DNA from: Bacillus_BU sp051233475
GTDB lineage: Bacteria > Bacillota > Bacilli > Bacillales > Cytobacillaceae
Reading direction: 5' to 3'
Length of the DNA: 64,000 nt
NCBI RefSeq assembly: GCF_051233475.1
Contig: NZ_JBKFGH010000036.1
Span: 21,603 to 85,602, forward strand
Under the pieces are notes generated by a model. That model was not told the origin of the DNA, did not search any database, and saw nothing but the letters and a program-made list of their open reading frames with translations. Of the stretch, positions 17,276 to 27,074 are shown in pieces. A program made the translations under genes and the position numbers. Position 1 is the first letter of the stretch, and every line of letters starts with the position of its first letter.

Positions 17276-20200
17276 TTGTTTGAAAACTTAATATATCGAA
17301 AAACGTTTGTTGGAATAATGGCATTGCAGCTTACTTTAGGGATATCAAGTACAGCCGATGCACAAGAGGCAATTTTTCAGCCTCCTAAGGGAACTGTTGT
17401 TCACTACAACTGGGGAAGCGGAAGTCCAACAGGAATACCTGCAGACCATTTCACTGGAATCTTTGATCAATCCGGGAATTATACGGCTGGAGATTATTTT
17501 GTTCAAACATTAGCAGATGATGGAATCAAAGTTGAAGCCGATGGTCAGTGGTTAATTGACCGTTGGTCAGATTCAGGTGGAACGATTGACCGTGCTCTTT
17601 GGACAGGTGTATCTGCTCTACTTCCGCACACGGTGAAAACTCACTATTATGAAAATGTTGGAAATGCAAGTGTATTTTCCGATATCGTTCCTTTTGATTC
17701 CTGGGTTGCTTATTATTATCCAAATACAAGCTTGTCAGGGATTCCAACTGCTGCTAAAGTAATTCAGCCAACAGCACGAAAAGGACTTTCTGAAAACTTT
17801 GGAGTATATAGTCCAGCTGTTGGCGTTCCGGCAGAAAAGTTCTCCGCTCGCTATACTACTGCGAAAAGGATTTCAGCAGGTGAATATATTCTCCGAGCGA
17901 GAGCAGATGACGGAATCCGGGTATATGTGGATGGGAAAGTGGTAATTGACCGTTGGACGGACAGTGTATTCAGAGAGGATGCGATTAAATTAGAAATCGC
18001 CGATCGCTCTCTGACAAGGCAAGGAGAGCAGGATGTGCACTGGATTGAGGTACAGTATTACGACTCTGTCGGTGAAGGGAAAGTAGAGTTAGACCTTGAG
18101 CCATACCAAAATGCAGTAGATGATTCTTGGTTGGCTGAATTCTATCCGAACACTTCCTTACAAGGTACCCCATATGTATTAGGTGGGAAAAACTCTATTA
18201 ATAAAATTTCCAACATCGATTTTAATTGGGGTTTAGGTTCACCACATACTTCCATACCAGCTGAACGTTTCTCTGCAAGATTTACAAAACAAGTAAATCT
18301 TGAATCCGGTATGTATTTATTTAATGCAATGGCAGACGATGGACTAAGAGTTTGGGTCGATGATCAGCTTGTTATTGATTCTTGGAATGATTCAAACAGT
18401 GGTATTCGAAGCGGCCAGATTTCCTTGGGGAGCGGCCAACACATCATAAAAGTTGAGTACTACGAAAATGTTGGTGGTGCAAGTGTTAATGTTGGATATC
18501 AAAGATACACCAGTATGCCTGTTCAGATAGGTGGAACAGTTCATTACAACTGGGGGAGCGGAAGTCCAGCAGGAATACCTGCAGACCGTTTCACAGGGAT
18601 ATTTGACCAATCTGGGTACTACCCGAATGGAGATTATTTTGTCCAAACTATAGCTGATGATGGAATCAAGTTAGAAGCAGATGGACAGTGGTTAATCAAC
18701 CGATGGTCAGATTCTGGAGGGGACATTAACCGCTCGCTTTGGACGAATGTATCCGGGTTGGAAAAGCACACAGTGAAAACACACTATTATGAAAATGTTG
18801 GGAATGCAAGTGTGTTTTCGGATATTGTTCCATTTGATACTTGGGTTGCATATTATTATCCGAATAAAGGCTTGTCAGGCGTTCCAACAGCGGCCAAGGT
18901 TATTCAGCCCACAGCACAAAATGGACTTTCTGAAAACTTTGGAGTCTATAGTCCGGCAGCTGGAGTTCCGGCAGAAAAGTTCTCCGCTCGATATACTACT
19001 GCTAAGCGTGTAGCGGCAGGAGAATATATTCTTCGAGCAAGAGCAGATGATGGAGTCCGGGTGTATGTTGATGGAAAGCTAGTAATCGACAGGTGGACAG
19101 ATAGCGCCTTCAGAGAAGACGCGATTAAGCTAGGCATTTCTAATAACCCATTGGCAAAACAAGGGGAGCAGGATGTACACTGGATCGAGGTTCAGTATTT
19201 CGACACAGTCGGCGAAGGGAAAGTAGAGTTAGACCTTGAGCCATACCAAAATGCAATAGATGGTGCTTGGTTTGCTGAGTTCTATCCAAATACTTCCTTA
19301 CAAGGTACCCCATATGTAGTAGGCGGAAAAAACTCTATCAATCAAATTTCCAAGCTAGACTTTAACTGGGGATTGGGTTCACCTCTTGCTTCGATACCTG
19401 CTGAACGTTTCTCAGCAAGATTTGTTCAAAAAGTAAATCTTGAGTCCGGTCTATACTTGTTTAATGCAACTGCAGATGACGGGCTAAGAATTTGGGTGGA
19501 TAATCAACTTGTTATTGATTCTTGGAATGATTCAAATAATGGCATTCGAAGTGGACAGATTTCCTTGGGGAGCGGCCAACACACCATAAAAGTTGAGTAC
19601 TTTGAAAATGTTGGTGGTGCAAGTGTAAATGTTGGTTATCAAAGATTTGCCAATATGCCTGTTCAGATAGGTGGAACGGTTCATTATAACTGGGGATCAG
19701 GTAGTCCTAAAGGAGTACCAACAGATCGCTTTACTGGAATCTTTGATCAATCAGGAAGTTATCCAAACCGTGATTATTTTGTTCAAACTTTAGCTGATGA
19801 TGGAATCAAGGTAGAAGCAGACGGACAATGGTTAATCAATCGCTGGTCTGATTCAGGCGGAGCCATTGATAGAGCGCTTTGGATGAATGTTTCTGCAGCG
19901 GATAATCACACAGTGAAAACTCACTATTATGAAAATGTTGGGAATGCAAATGTATTCTCCGATATTGTTCCGTTTGATTCTTGGATTGCTTATTATTATC
20001 CAAACATGACCTTGTCAGGAATTCCAACAGAAGCCAAAGTAATCCAGCCTACCGTCCAAAACGGACTTTCTGAAAACTTCGGAGTCAATGCTCCAGCAAC
20101 TGGGGTTCCGACTGAAAAGTTTTCTGCTCGATATACTACGGCAAAGCGAATACCTGCGGGCAAATATATCCTTCAAGCAAGAGCGGACGATGGAATCCGA

Positions 20201-22765
20201 GTATATGTCGATGGTAAGTTGGTTATTGACCGCTGGTCGGATAGTGCCTTTAGAGAAGATGAAATTAAGCTGGAAATTGCTGATCAAACTCAGGCAAAAC
20301 AAGGGGAACAGGATGTACATTGGATTGAGGTTCAGTATTATGACAATGTAGGTGACGGGAAAGTCGAGTTCAACCTTGTGTCCTATCAAACTTCAATTGA
20401 TAATACTTGGATTGCAGAATATTATCCGAATACATCTTTACAAGGAAATCCAATCGTATCTGGAGGAAAGTACTCGATTAACCCAATTTCCAAGTTGGAT
20501 TTTAATTGGGGCTTAGGGTCACCTAATGCTTCAGTACCTGCTAATTATTTTTCAGCCCGATTCTCTAAAAAGGTAAATCTTGAAGCTGGAACTTATGTTT
20601 TTTCAGCAAAAGCTGACGATGGTATTCGAATCCTAGTAGACAATAAGTTGGTGTTGGATGCTTGGAATAACAGTGATGTTTTAAAAACGAAAAAAGAAGC
20701 TGTCTATTTACCTAGTGGCGAGTATACAATTGTTGTGGAATACTCCGAGGGTTATGGTAATGCCAATATCCAAGTGGATTATCAACAAATCTCGCCAAAT
20801 AATATCTATTTTTCAAATAATGAACAAATTTCATTTAATTGGGGCAGCGGAGGCCCAAGCAGCTACTCACCTGATAACTTTGAAGCTGTGTTTGATCAAA
20901 CACAAACTCTTTCCGGAGGAGACTATTTCGTTCAAACTATTGCTGATGACGGAATTAAGGTTACGGTTGATGGACAGTTAAAAATTAATCGATGGTCAAA
21001 CTCGGGCGGCCAAGTGGATCAAGCATTGCTATTGAATGTTCCAGCAGGTGAACACAGCATTCTGACTAATTATTATGAAGACAAAGGGAATGCATTTGTC
21101 TACTCCAATATCGCTAAATTTGATACTTGGGTGGCTTCGTATTATTCGAATCCATCATTAACCGGAGAACCAGTTGCGGTTAAATTAGTTGAACCAAAAG
21201 ACAGCAATAAGGCATTATTTGAAAACAATCTTGCTGCAAGTCCGGTTCCAGGCGTTGTGCCGGCAGACAATTTCTCCGCAATTTACAGAACTGCCAAAAG
21301 AATTAATGCAGGGGAGTATGTTCTGAGGGCAAGAGTGGATGATGGAATTCGTATTCTTGTCGACGGTAAGCCGATTCTTGACCGGTGGACACCTAACGGA
21401 TCGACCGAAGATGCGGTTGCATTAACTATAACCGATAATGCAACTTCCAACATTGATGAGAAAAATGTCCATTGGATTGAAGTACAGTACTATGAGGGGA
21501 CTGGAAACAGTAATGTAGAAGTCTTCCTCCAACCGATGAATGAGGTTGTAAATACCGATCAATGGGTTGGTTATTTATTCCCAAATATGACTCTTTCTGG
21601 AAAACCAGTGATATTAGGCGGAAATGGAGCACAATCTCCTCTCACTCAATTGAATTTTAATTGGGGTACGGATAAACCGCATAATTTAATTCCGGCAGAT
21701 AAGTTCTCTGCAAGCTTTATCAAAAAAGCTTACTTTAATACAGGAAACTATCAGATTAAAACTATTGCCGATGATGGAATTAGGGTTTATGTCGATGGAG
21801 TATTAAAAATTGATTCGTGGGTGGATAGTGCAGCCAATTCAAAAGAAATCATTGTTTCATTAAGCTCCGGTATTCATGAAATAAGAGTAGAATACTATGA
21901 AAACGAAGTAGGAGCCAGCTTATCATTTGATATGATTCAGGTCTTCGCTACTTCATTTAAGGAAATTGACCTTAGAACAAGAGCTAATATTACCGCAAAG
22001 GAAATTGAGTATTTCTTTGATTTAAAGAAACAATCAAATAGCCCGATTAAAGCTCTTGCCCAATCGTTCATTGATGCTCAGGATAAATATGGAGTAAACG
22101 CTCAATATTTAGTTGCACATGCTATTTGGGAAACTGGTTGGGGAGGTTCTAATCTTAAAACCTTTAAAAATAACTATTTTGGTTATGGAGCTTATGATTC
22201 CTGTCCATTTACATGTGGCTACTATTTTCCTACTGGGTTAGATAGTATCAATTACGAAGCGTATATTGTAAGGAAAGACTATTTATCCGAAAATGGTTCA
22301 TATTTTAACGGGCCAAACTTAGTTGGGATGAATGTAAGATATGCAACTGATCAAAACTGGGCAAATGGTATTGCTAACTTAATGCAACAGATGAAGCCGT
22401 TTGATGCGGGATATTACGCACAAACTCCTATTTTACAAGGGTCATCAGTTCCGGCACCTAGCTTTGGAAGGGATATACCAGCAGGTCAGCCATATCCTAC
22501 TAGCATTATTATTAACTATCAGGATGAGAAATATGCAACGGTTGTTACAGATGGGTTGACGTTTAGATCGCTTCCTTATACCCAGTCTTCTACAATTAAA
22601 TCCACCTTGAATGCCGGCAAAGTGGTAAGAGTGTTAGGTTATAACACTGATGTAAAATATGTACCTAATGATCCAAGTGCTTACCCCTATGATAAGCTCT
22701 GGTATAGAGTCCTGGTTGATGGACAAGAAGGTTGGTTGTATGGAGGAGGAATAAGCTTTAATTAA
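17276..22765 (+). CDS. Giant secreted autolysin: twelve PA14 modules, glucosaminidase and SH3
   Basis: An exported protein of about 1829 residues. The signal peptide ends near STADA. Twelve PA14-like modules of about 125 residues follow, arranged as four super-repeats of about 380 residues, each with three distinct module types. Recurrent motifs are HYNWGSGSP, ADDGI(K/R)V, RWSDSGG and YYENVGNA. PA14 modules are beta-barrel domains that often bind carbohydrate. Residues about 1560-1720 form a glucosaminidase (GH73-like/LytG-type) domain with AHAIWETGWGGSNL supplying the likely catalytic Glu, and NNYFGYGAY. A C-terminal SH3b-type domain (about 1750-1829) has GLTFRSLPY and LWYRVLVDGQEGWLYG. It probably cuts the peptidoglycan glycan backbone. 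TTG 17276 is preferred because AGGAGGGG (17258-17265) is 10 bases away; TTG 17267 is only 1 base away. Confidence 0.85.
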   Translation: MFENLIYRKTFVGIMALQLTLGISSTADAQEAIFQPPKGTVVHYNWGSGSPTGIPADHFTGIFDQSGNYTAGDYFVQTLADDGIKVEADGQWLIDRWSDSGGTIDRALWTGVSALLPHTVKTHYYENVGNASVFSDIVPFDSWVAYYYPNTSLSGIPTAAKVIQPTARKGLSENFGVYSPAVGVPAEKFSARYTTAKRISAGEYILRARADDGIRVYVDGKVVIDRWTDSVFREDAIKLEIADRSLTRQGEQDVHWIEVQYYDSVGEGKVELDLEPYQNAVDDSWLAEFYPNTSLQGTPYVLGGKNSINKISNIDFNWGLGSPHTSIPAERFSARFTKQVNLESGMYLFNAMADDGLRVWVDDQLVIDSWNDSNSGIRSGQISLGSGQHIIKVEYYENVGGASVNVGYQRYTSMPVQIGGTVHYNWGSGSPAGIPADRFTGIFDQSGYYPNGDYFVQTIADDGIKLEADGQWLINRWSDSGGDINRSLWTNVSGLEKHTVKTHYYENVGNASVFSDIVPFDTWVAYYYPNKGLSGVPTAAKVIQPTAQNGLSENFGVYSPAAGVPAEKFSARYTTAKRVAAGEYILRARADDGVRVYVDGKLVIDRWTDSAFREDAIKLGISNNPLAKQGEQDVHWIEVQYFDTVGEGKVELDLEPYQNAIDGAWFAEFYPNTSLQGTPYVVGGKNSINQISKLDFNWGLGSPLASIPAERFSARFVQKVNLESGLYLFNATADDGLRIWVDNQLVIDSWNDSNNGIRSGQISLGSGQHTIKVEYFENVGGASVNVGYQRFANMPVQIGGTVHYNWGSGSPKGVPTDRFTGIFDQSGSYPNRDYFVQTLADDGIKVEADGQWLINRWSDSGGAIDRALWMNVSAADNHTVKTHYYENVGNANVFSDIVPFDSWIAYYYPNMTLSGIPTEAKVIQPTVQNGLSENFGVNAPATGVPTEKFSARYTTAKRIPAGKYILQARADDGIRVYVDGKLVIDRWSDSAFREDEIKLEIADQTQAKQGEQDVHWIEVQYYDNVGDGKVEFNLVSYQTSIDNTWIAEYYPNTSLQGNPIVSGGKYSINPISKLDFNWGLGSPNASVPANYFSARFSKKVNLEAGTYVFSAKADDGIRILVDNKLVLDAWNNSDVLKTKKEAVYLPSGEYTIVVEYSEGYGNANIQVDYQQISPNNIYFSNNEQISFNWGSGGPSSYSPDNFEAVFDQTQTLSGGDYFVQTIADDGIKVTVDGQLKINRWSNSGGQVDQALLLNVPAGEHSILTNYYEDKGNAFVYSNIAKFDTWVASYYSNPSLTGEPVAVKLVEPKDSNKALFENNLAASPVPGVVPADNFSAIYRTAKRINAGEYVLRARVDDGIRILVDGKPILDRWTPNGSTEDAVALTITDNATSNIDEKNVHWIEVQYYEGTGNSNVEVFLQPMNEVVNTDQWVGYLFPNMTLSGKPVILGGNGAQSPLTQLNFNWGTDKPHNLIPADKFSASFIKKAYFNTGNYQIKTIADDGIRVYVDGVLKIDSWVDSAANSKEIIVSLSSGIHEIRVEYYENEVGASLSFDMIQVFATSFKEIDLRTRANITAKEIEYFFDLKKQSNSPIKALAQSFIDAQDKYGVNAQYLVAHAIWETGWGGSNLKTFKNNYFGYGAYDSCPFTCGYYFPTGLDSINYEAYIVRKDYLSENGSYFNGPNLVGMNVRYATDQNWANGIANLMQQMKPFDAGYYAQTPILQGSSVPAPSFGRDIPAGQPYPTSIIINYQDEKYATVVTDGLTFRSLPYTQSSTIKSTLNAGKVVRVLGYNTDVKYVPNDPSAYPYDKLWYRVLVDGQEGWLYGGGISFN
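17390..21950 (+). repeat. Four 1.14-kb super-repeats in the PA14 gene
   Basis: Super-repeat starts lie near 17390, 18532, 19672 and 20822, so unit length is about 1140-1150 bp. Units 1 to 3 are very similar in DNA; unit 4 is clearly diverged and abuts the catalytic domain. This suggests stepwise amplification of a three-module block. The region is prone to recombination and to assembly collapse. Confidence 0.9.
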
Positions 22766-22799
22766 AAGGCTATGTTAAAGATTATTGTTGGATAATTTT

Positions 22800-22855
22800 T
22801 GGTTCATACGAGAGTACTATTGTTTCTCTCGAATGAACCAGAATCAACGGAGTTT
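22800..22855 (+). repeat. Copy 2 of the flanking repeat, as a strong hairpin
   Basis: GGTTCATACGAGAG pairs with CTCTCGAATGAACC (13 of 14 pairs). It is followed by the same CCAGAATCAA sequence seen at 17040. It has no adjacent T run, so it is not a classic terminator. Confidence 0.6.
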
Positions 22856-22902
22856 TTTAACATATCCAAAAAAATAAAGTTTATAAAAATATTATTATTA
22901 AT

Positions 22903-22942
22903 TGGGAACACTTATTCTGAAATGGGTGTTCCCATTTTTTTT
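22903..22942 (+). terminator. Terminator after the PA14 autolysin
   Basis: TGGGAACAC (22903-22911) pairs with GTGTTCCCA (22926-22934), followed by a run of T. Confidence 0.85.
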
Positions 22943-23038
22943 CATGAAATGTTCATATTAAAATATTGGAGAATCATTTACTTATATTTGTATATTTTAT
23001 AAACTGATATAAGGATTAATTAAAAGGGTGGTTACTTT

Positions 23039-23191
23039 ATGGATAAGAAAATTACCAATGCTAATTATTCTAAGGGTGATTTTTATAAAATAATACAAAA
23101 AGCATACAATAAGGGATTAACGGATAAAGATATCACAGTTAAAAAAATATTAGATGAAATAAAGCGTGACTTAATGTTGATAAGATTATAA
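23039..23191 (+). CDS. Small protein of unknown function (50 residues)
   Basis: An open frame opening with AGGGTGG 7 bases before ATG. It encodes a charged, probably all-helical 50-residue peptide beginning MDKKITNANYSKGDFYKII and ending RDLMLIRL. Its composition (about a quarter Lys/Arg, balanced by Asp/Glu) and its ribosome site look like a real small gene, not noise. The size is like that of small regulators such as Sda or DegQ, but I see no convincing match to either. There is no signal peptide or membrane segment. It lies alone between the autolysin terminator and a glycosyltransferase. Confidence 0.6.
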   Translation: MDKKITNANYSKGDFYKIIQKAYNKGLTDKDITVKKILDEIKRDLMLIRL

Positions 23192-23621
23192 AATAAATGG
23201 GATATCAATTAATATATCTTTAGGGTTTCCTCATATAGATTAATAAATTATGAGCAATGCTATTCAAGGAATGAATTGTATTGTTTTTTTTATTAATTAA
23301 AAATGGTTAAAATCAATGGAGTATATTCTTTACACATTGGAAAAGTGTTTAGATTCTGGTGGTTGAATTATATTCCATATTGATTAAGCCTTGCAGATTT
23401 AATCTTGATATGATACTCTTTTCTTTGGGCAAAAAGGCTCCTCATCAATCTTATAGAGGATCCTGTAGTTCTTAATTTTGTTTATATTAAAATTTTATTT
23501 AAAATTATTGTCTATTTTGTTAATGTAGATTTAGTTTTGAATAGAAAATTCAAATTTTCATATATTAAATAAGAGGAATTGCCTTATTTCGATCTTGAGA
23601 TATTAAAGCAGGGGGAGAAAA
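23192..23621. other. AT-rich intergenic stretch
   Basis: About 430 bases with no credible gene. A hairpin with one mismatch around GGCTCCTC/GAGGATCC lies near 23440-23465; it lacks a T tail. The rest presumably holds the promoter of the next gene. Confidence 0.4.
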
Positions 23622-24950
23622 ATGGATTTTTTAGTTGAAATATTTGTTAACATCTTTTTAGGGATTATGTTAGTCTTGGCTGTATACGTCAATGTTCTTG
23701 CGATATATTATGTAATTTTATCATTCTTTGGGTTTGGAAAAGCAAAACGCGATTATGATATCATAGAAGATAAAACAAGATTTTTAATTTTAGTTGCTGC
23801 CCATAATGAAGAAAAGGTTATTGGTTCAACAATAGATAATCTAAATAAAATCCGTTACAATAAGGACCTTTATGATGTTTTTGTTGTTAATGACAATAGT
23901 ACTGATAGAACTGGGGAAATCTGTGAAGAACTAGGAATGAAATATATTAACACTAACGAAGGATTGTTTCCTCGGGAAGGTGTAGGAAAGCCAGCCGGGT
24001 TACAATACGCATTACGTTATTTAGGTTTTGATAAACTTCCTGAAAAGTATGATTGTTTATTGATCCTTGATGCAGATAACCACGTTGATCCAGATATTTT
24101 AACTGAATTAAACTCTCAGTATGTTGCTAAAGGTGAACCTGAAGCTATTCAAGCTTATCTTGATTCAAAAAATTCCGCGACGAGTCTTTCTTTAGGTTAT
24201 GCTATGAGTTACTATATTCAAAATCGATTCTTCCAGTTAGCAAAGTATCGTATTGGATTAATAAACTCAATTGGTGGAACAGGCTTCATTGTGAAATTAG
24301 ATTATTTAATGAAACACGGCGGCTTCAGTTTCCGGTCTTTAACAGAGGATATTGAGTTGGAACTTGAAATTGTAAAAGATAATGGAAGAGTATTATGGAA
24401 TCACTTTGTTCGAGTTTATGACGAAAAACCAGAAGATTTTAAAATCAGTATTCGTCAACGGACAAGATGGTCGCAAGGTCACTGGTTCGTGGCTTTTACC
24501 AACTTTAAGCCAATGATGAAAAAGTTGCTTACTGAAAAAGGCAAATTTAAAACAACTGACCAACTTTTTTATTTGTTTGGAATGGCAAAAGCAGTTCAAT
24601 TAAGTATTGTATTGATTGGTGTTTTGGTATCGGTGGTATATAATATGATTGCAGCAGATTTTGGTGAAATTCCAGAACTTGCTAGTCGGATAACACCTTT
24701 ATTATTTGGAACAAGTATCTTCTCATTAATTATTTTCGCTTATCAATTTATTTTCATGATGTATTATGCGATTAAGGTCGATACAAAGCAGAAGTTCCGA
24801 TTCTTTCATATGATATTTTCTATTTTTTACTACGCATATACCTTTATTTATGCACAAATTGTCGGATTAATTAAGTGGAGACACCAACATACTTGGGTGA
24901 AAACGGAACACGTAAAAACAGCTGTTCATCATAAAAGACAAAAATCTTAA
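23622..24950 (+). CDS. Membrane GT2 glycosyltransferase, BcsA/YdaM-like
   Basis: A 442-residue integral membrane glycosyltransferase. The order is: an N-terminal helix (residues 5-38), a GT2 domain with ILVAAHNEEKVIG, VVNDNSTDRTGE and ILDADNHVDPD, then TEDIELELE with the acceptor-side acid, and RQRTRWSQGHW. The last is the QxxRW motif of processive synthases such as cellulose and poly-GlcNAc synthases. Three or four C-terminal helices follow. It should extend a beta-linked exopolysaccharide or transfer sugars at the inner membrane face. The start ATG has GGGGGAG upstream. No PilZ domain or partner biosynthetic operon is visible, so the polymer is unknown. Confidence 0.85.
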   Translation: MDFLVEIFVNIFLGIMLVLAVYVNVLAIYYVILSFFGFGKAKRDYDIIEDKTRFLILVAAHNEEKVIGSTIDNLNKIRYNKDLYDVFVVNDNSTDRTGEICEELGMKYINTNEGLFPREGVGKPAGLQYALRYLGFDKLPEKYDCLLILDADNHVDPDILTELNSQYVAKGEPEAIQAYLDSKNSATSLSLGYAMSYYIQNRFFQLAKYRIGLINSIGGTGFIVKLDYLMKHGGFSFRSLTEDIELELEIVKDNGRVLWNHFVRVYDEKPEDFKISIRQRTRWSQGHWFVAFTNFKPMMKKLLTEKGKFKTTDQLFYLFGMAKAVQLSIVLIGVLVSVVYNMIAADFGEIPELASRITPLLFGTSIFSLIIFAYQFIFMMYYAIKVDTKQKFRFFHMIFSIFYYAYTFIYAQIVGLIKWRHQHTWVKTEHVKTAVHHKRQKS

Positions 24951-24984
24951 TCAAATTTATACTAAATACAAGATTAGATAAAAA

Positions 24985-25016
24985 GTGGAGGACACGTCAT
25001 AGTGCCTCCCTTTTTG
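24985..25016 (+). terminator. Terminator after the GT2 gene
   Basis: GGAGGACAC pairs with GTGCCTCC around a short loop and is followed by a T run. The next 260 bases to the GT-C-like gene are AT-rich and show no other feature. Confidence 0.75.
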
Positions 25017-25280
25017 TTGGGTATAAATATCGGATGATACCGTTTTCGATGGAAAAGAAAAATAATACATAACCATATTTTTAAAATAAATTTTAATTAA
25101 TAAAATTTTTAAAAGCAATTTAGAAAAAAATAATTTATAATAGAACTCGTTAGTTTTGTTTTAAAGGTAAGTTGGATAAAATAGTGGAGTGATATTCCTT
25201 CATTAAGAAATTATCATGGCTTAATTTAAAACACTTCTCATCTATAATATTTAAAAATAAATGGGGCGTTAGAAAATAAA

Positions 25281-26906
25281 ATGTATAATCATATTAAGGA
25301 ATTAATGCTGTTAGTGGGTTACTCTATAATAGTCTTTATGGCATCAATTGAGATATTTTCTTGTATTATCTTTTTTACAGGTTTATCCCTAACTAAAGGG
25401 ACTTTTTTGGCTGCATTTGTTGCAACTATTATTTTTCTACGTTTAGTTTTAATGTATAAAAAAGAACCTATACAGTATTATTACTGGAACTTTGGGATCA
25501 TTATTGGAGTCTTTTTAATTGGAGGTATATTTGTTTTACAGTTTTATGATGTATCATTTGATGGTCAATCCTATCATCAGGAAGCAATTTATCAATTATC
25601 AAATAAGTGGAATCCTTTTTTAGGTGGCCCTGTACAGGGAGTTTCTGAAATTTGGATAAATCACTTTACCAAAGGTCCATGGATTCTATCAGCAGCGCTC
25701 TATGAAATAACAGGTTTAATTGAAACAACAAAAGTTTTTAATTTCACAATACTTATTGCATCTTTTTGCATTTCTTTCTATACAGTATCAAAGATTTTTC
25801 CAAAGCAATTTGGAAAACCGATGATCGTTTCATTCTTATTAGCATTTAACCCTGTTACTTTAACTCAACTAACTAGTTTTTACGTGGATGGACAAGTTTA
25901 TTCACTATTCCTTATTATTTGTTGTTTAGGTTACTTAATTTATAAGGAAAATGGAATATGGGAATTAGTAATGCTATGTTTGTCAGTTGTTTTACTTATT
26001 AATACTAAATTTACAGGTTTACAATATTTTGTCATCATTTTTCTAGCCTATTTGTTTGTTTTGTTTTTATTTAAAAAGAGTGATGTTATAAAGCGTATTA
26101 CTATACCTGTTCTTGCTTCATTAATTTTTTCAATTGCTTTTATTGGGTATAATCCGTATGTAACAAATACTGTAAACCACGATCATCCTTTTTTTCCATT
26201 AGCGGGTGAAGGATCCATTGATATTATAACCCCTAATAGTCCGGCAAATTTTGTAGGCAGTAACGTAATAAAAAATATAGCTAGATCTCTACTTTCAAAA
26301 TCAGATAACCCTATTGCACCTAGGAATAGTGAGGTAAAAACACCATTCACGCTTGATGAAGAAGAATTAAAAGTGTTTATATCTCCAGATGTACGTGTAG
26401 GTGGTTTTGGTCCATTGTTTGGAAGCGCGGTGCTATTTTCAGTACTAGTCTTTTTAATTACTCTTGTCTTTGAACGGAAAAAAACGTGGTACGCAATCAT
26501 TTCTATGGCGATTATCCTTTTGTCGATCGTAATAAAATCAGCTGCATGGTGGGCAAGCAATACACCACAATTGTGGATTTTGCCTATAATTATTGCTATT
26601 TTTGCATTCCTAGCAAAAAATAAAATATCAATCATGATGGGCTGGCTCCTTATTGCGATTCTGTTTACAAATACCATCCTAGTTTCTAGCTATCATTTTT
26701 CTAGTCAATATCAATTAAGTAAGCAAGTGGATTCACAACTTGATGAATTAGAAGAGCAAGGAACAAAGGTTAAAGTAAAGTTTGGAAATAGTAGTTCAAA
26801 CAGAATAAGATTTATTGAACGAGATATTGAATATGAAATTGTTGATAAAATACCTTGTGAAAATAAACAGTCTTTTCCGCAGTCAGATACCGAGTATTGT
26901 AAATAA
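25281..26906 (+). CDS. Polytopic GT-C-like membrane protein
   Basis: A 541-residue protein with about 11-12 membrane helices. The first large outer loop (around residues 95-130) has FDGQSYHQEAIYQLSNKWNP, whose acidic residue sits where GT-C enzymes carry their catalytic Asp. This layout, plus a small C-terminal soluble tail (about 480-541), suggests a lipid-phosphosugar-dependent glycosyltransferase of the PMT/ArnT kind. The family cannot be named by eye. The ribosome site is weak. It lies between a GT2 gene and tagA, each with its own terminator, so it is probably monocistronic. Confidence 0.6.
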   Translation: MYNHIKELMLLVGYSIIVFMASIEIFSCIIFFTGLSLTKGTFLAAFVATIIFLRLVLMYKKEPIQYYYWNFGIIIGVFLIGGIFVLQFYDVSFDGQSYHQEAIYQLSNKWNPFLGGPVQGVSEIWINHFTKGPWILSAALYEITGLIETTKVFNFTILIASFCISFYTVSKIFPKQFGKPMIVSFLLAFNPVTLTQLTSFYVDGQVYSLFLIICCLGYLIYKENGIWELVMLCLSVVLLINTKFTGLQYFVIIFLAYLFVLFLFKKSDVIKRITIPVLASLIFSIAFIGYNPYVTNTVNHDHPFFPLAGEGSIDIITPNSPANFVGSNVIKNIARSLLSKSDNPIAPRNSEVKTPFTLDEEELKVFISPDVRVGGFGPLFGSAVLFSVLVFLITLVFERKKTWYAIISMAIILLSIVIKSAAWWASNTPQLWILPIIIAIFAFLAKNKISIMMGWLLIAILFTNTILVSSYHFSSQYQLSKQVDSQLDELEEQGTKVKVKFGNSSSNRIRFIERDIEYEIVDKIPCENKQSFPQSDTEYCK

Positions 26907-26917
26907 TATTTGCAAAC

Positions 26918-26963
26918 GAAAGAGTTATTTTAACAACAATCGTTGTTTTTAACTCTTTTTTGT
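26918..26963 (+). terminator. Terminator after the GT-C-like gene
   Basis: AAAGAGTTA...ACAAC pairs with GTTGT...AACTCTTT, ending in a run of T. Confidence 0.8.
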
Positions 26964-27074
26964 TTATTTTCCTTTTTGAAATCCAGTTTAATTATCAGTA
27001 AAATTTTAATAGAAAATTTTGAAAAACGATGGTATATTCAATAAAACTATCGTGATAAAGGAGTTTTAACTATC

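Noticed and set aside
20015..20389. Long minus-strand frames inside the PA14 gene and other large genes
   Set aside because: They are shadows of strongly biased coding sequence on the other strand, without ribosome sites or recognisable proteins.
22799..23002. 67-codon frame after the PA14 gene
   Set aside because: It crosses the flanking hairpin and the terminator and has no ribosome site.
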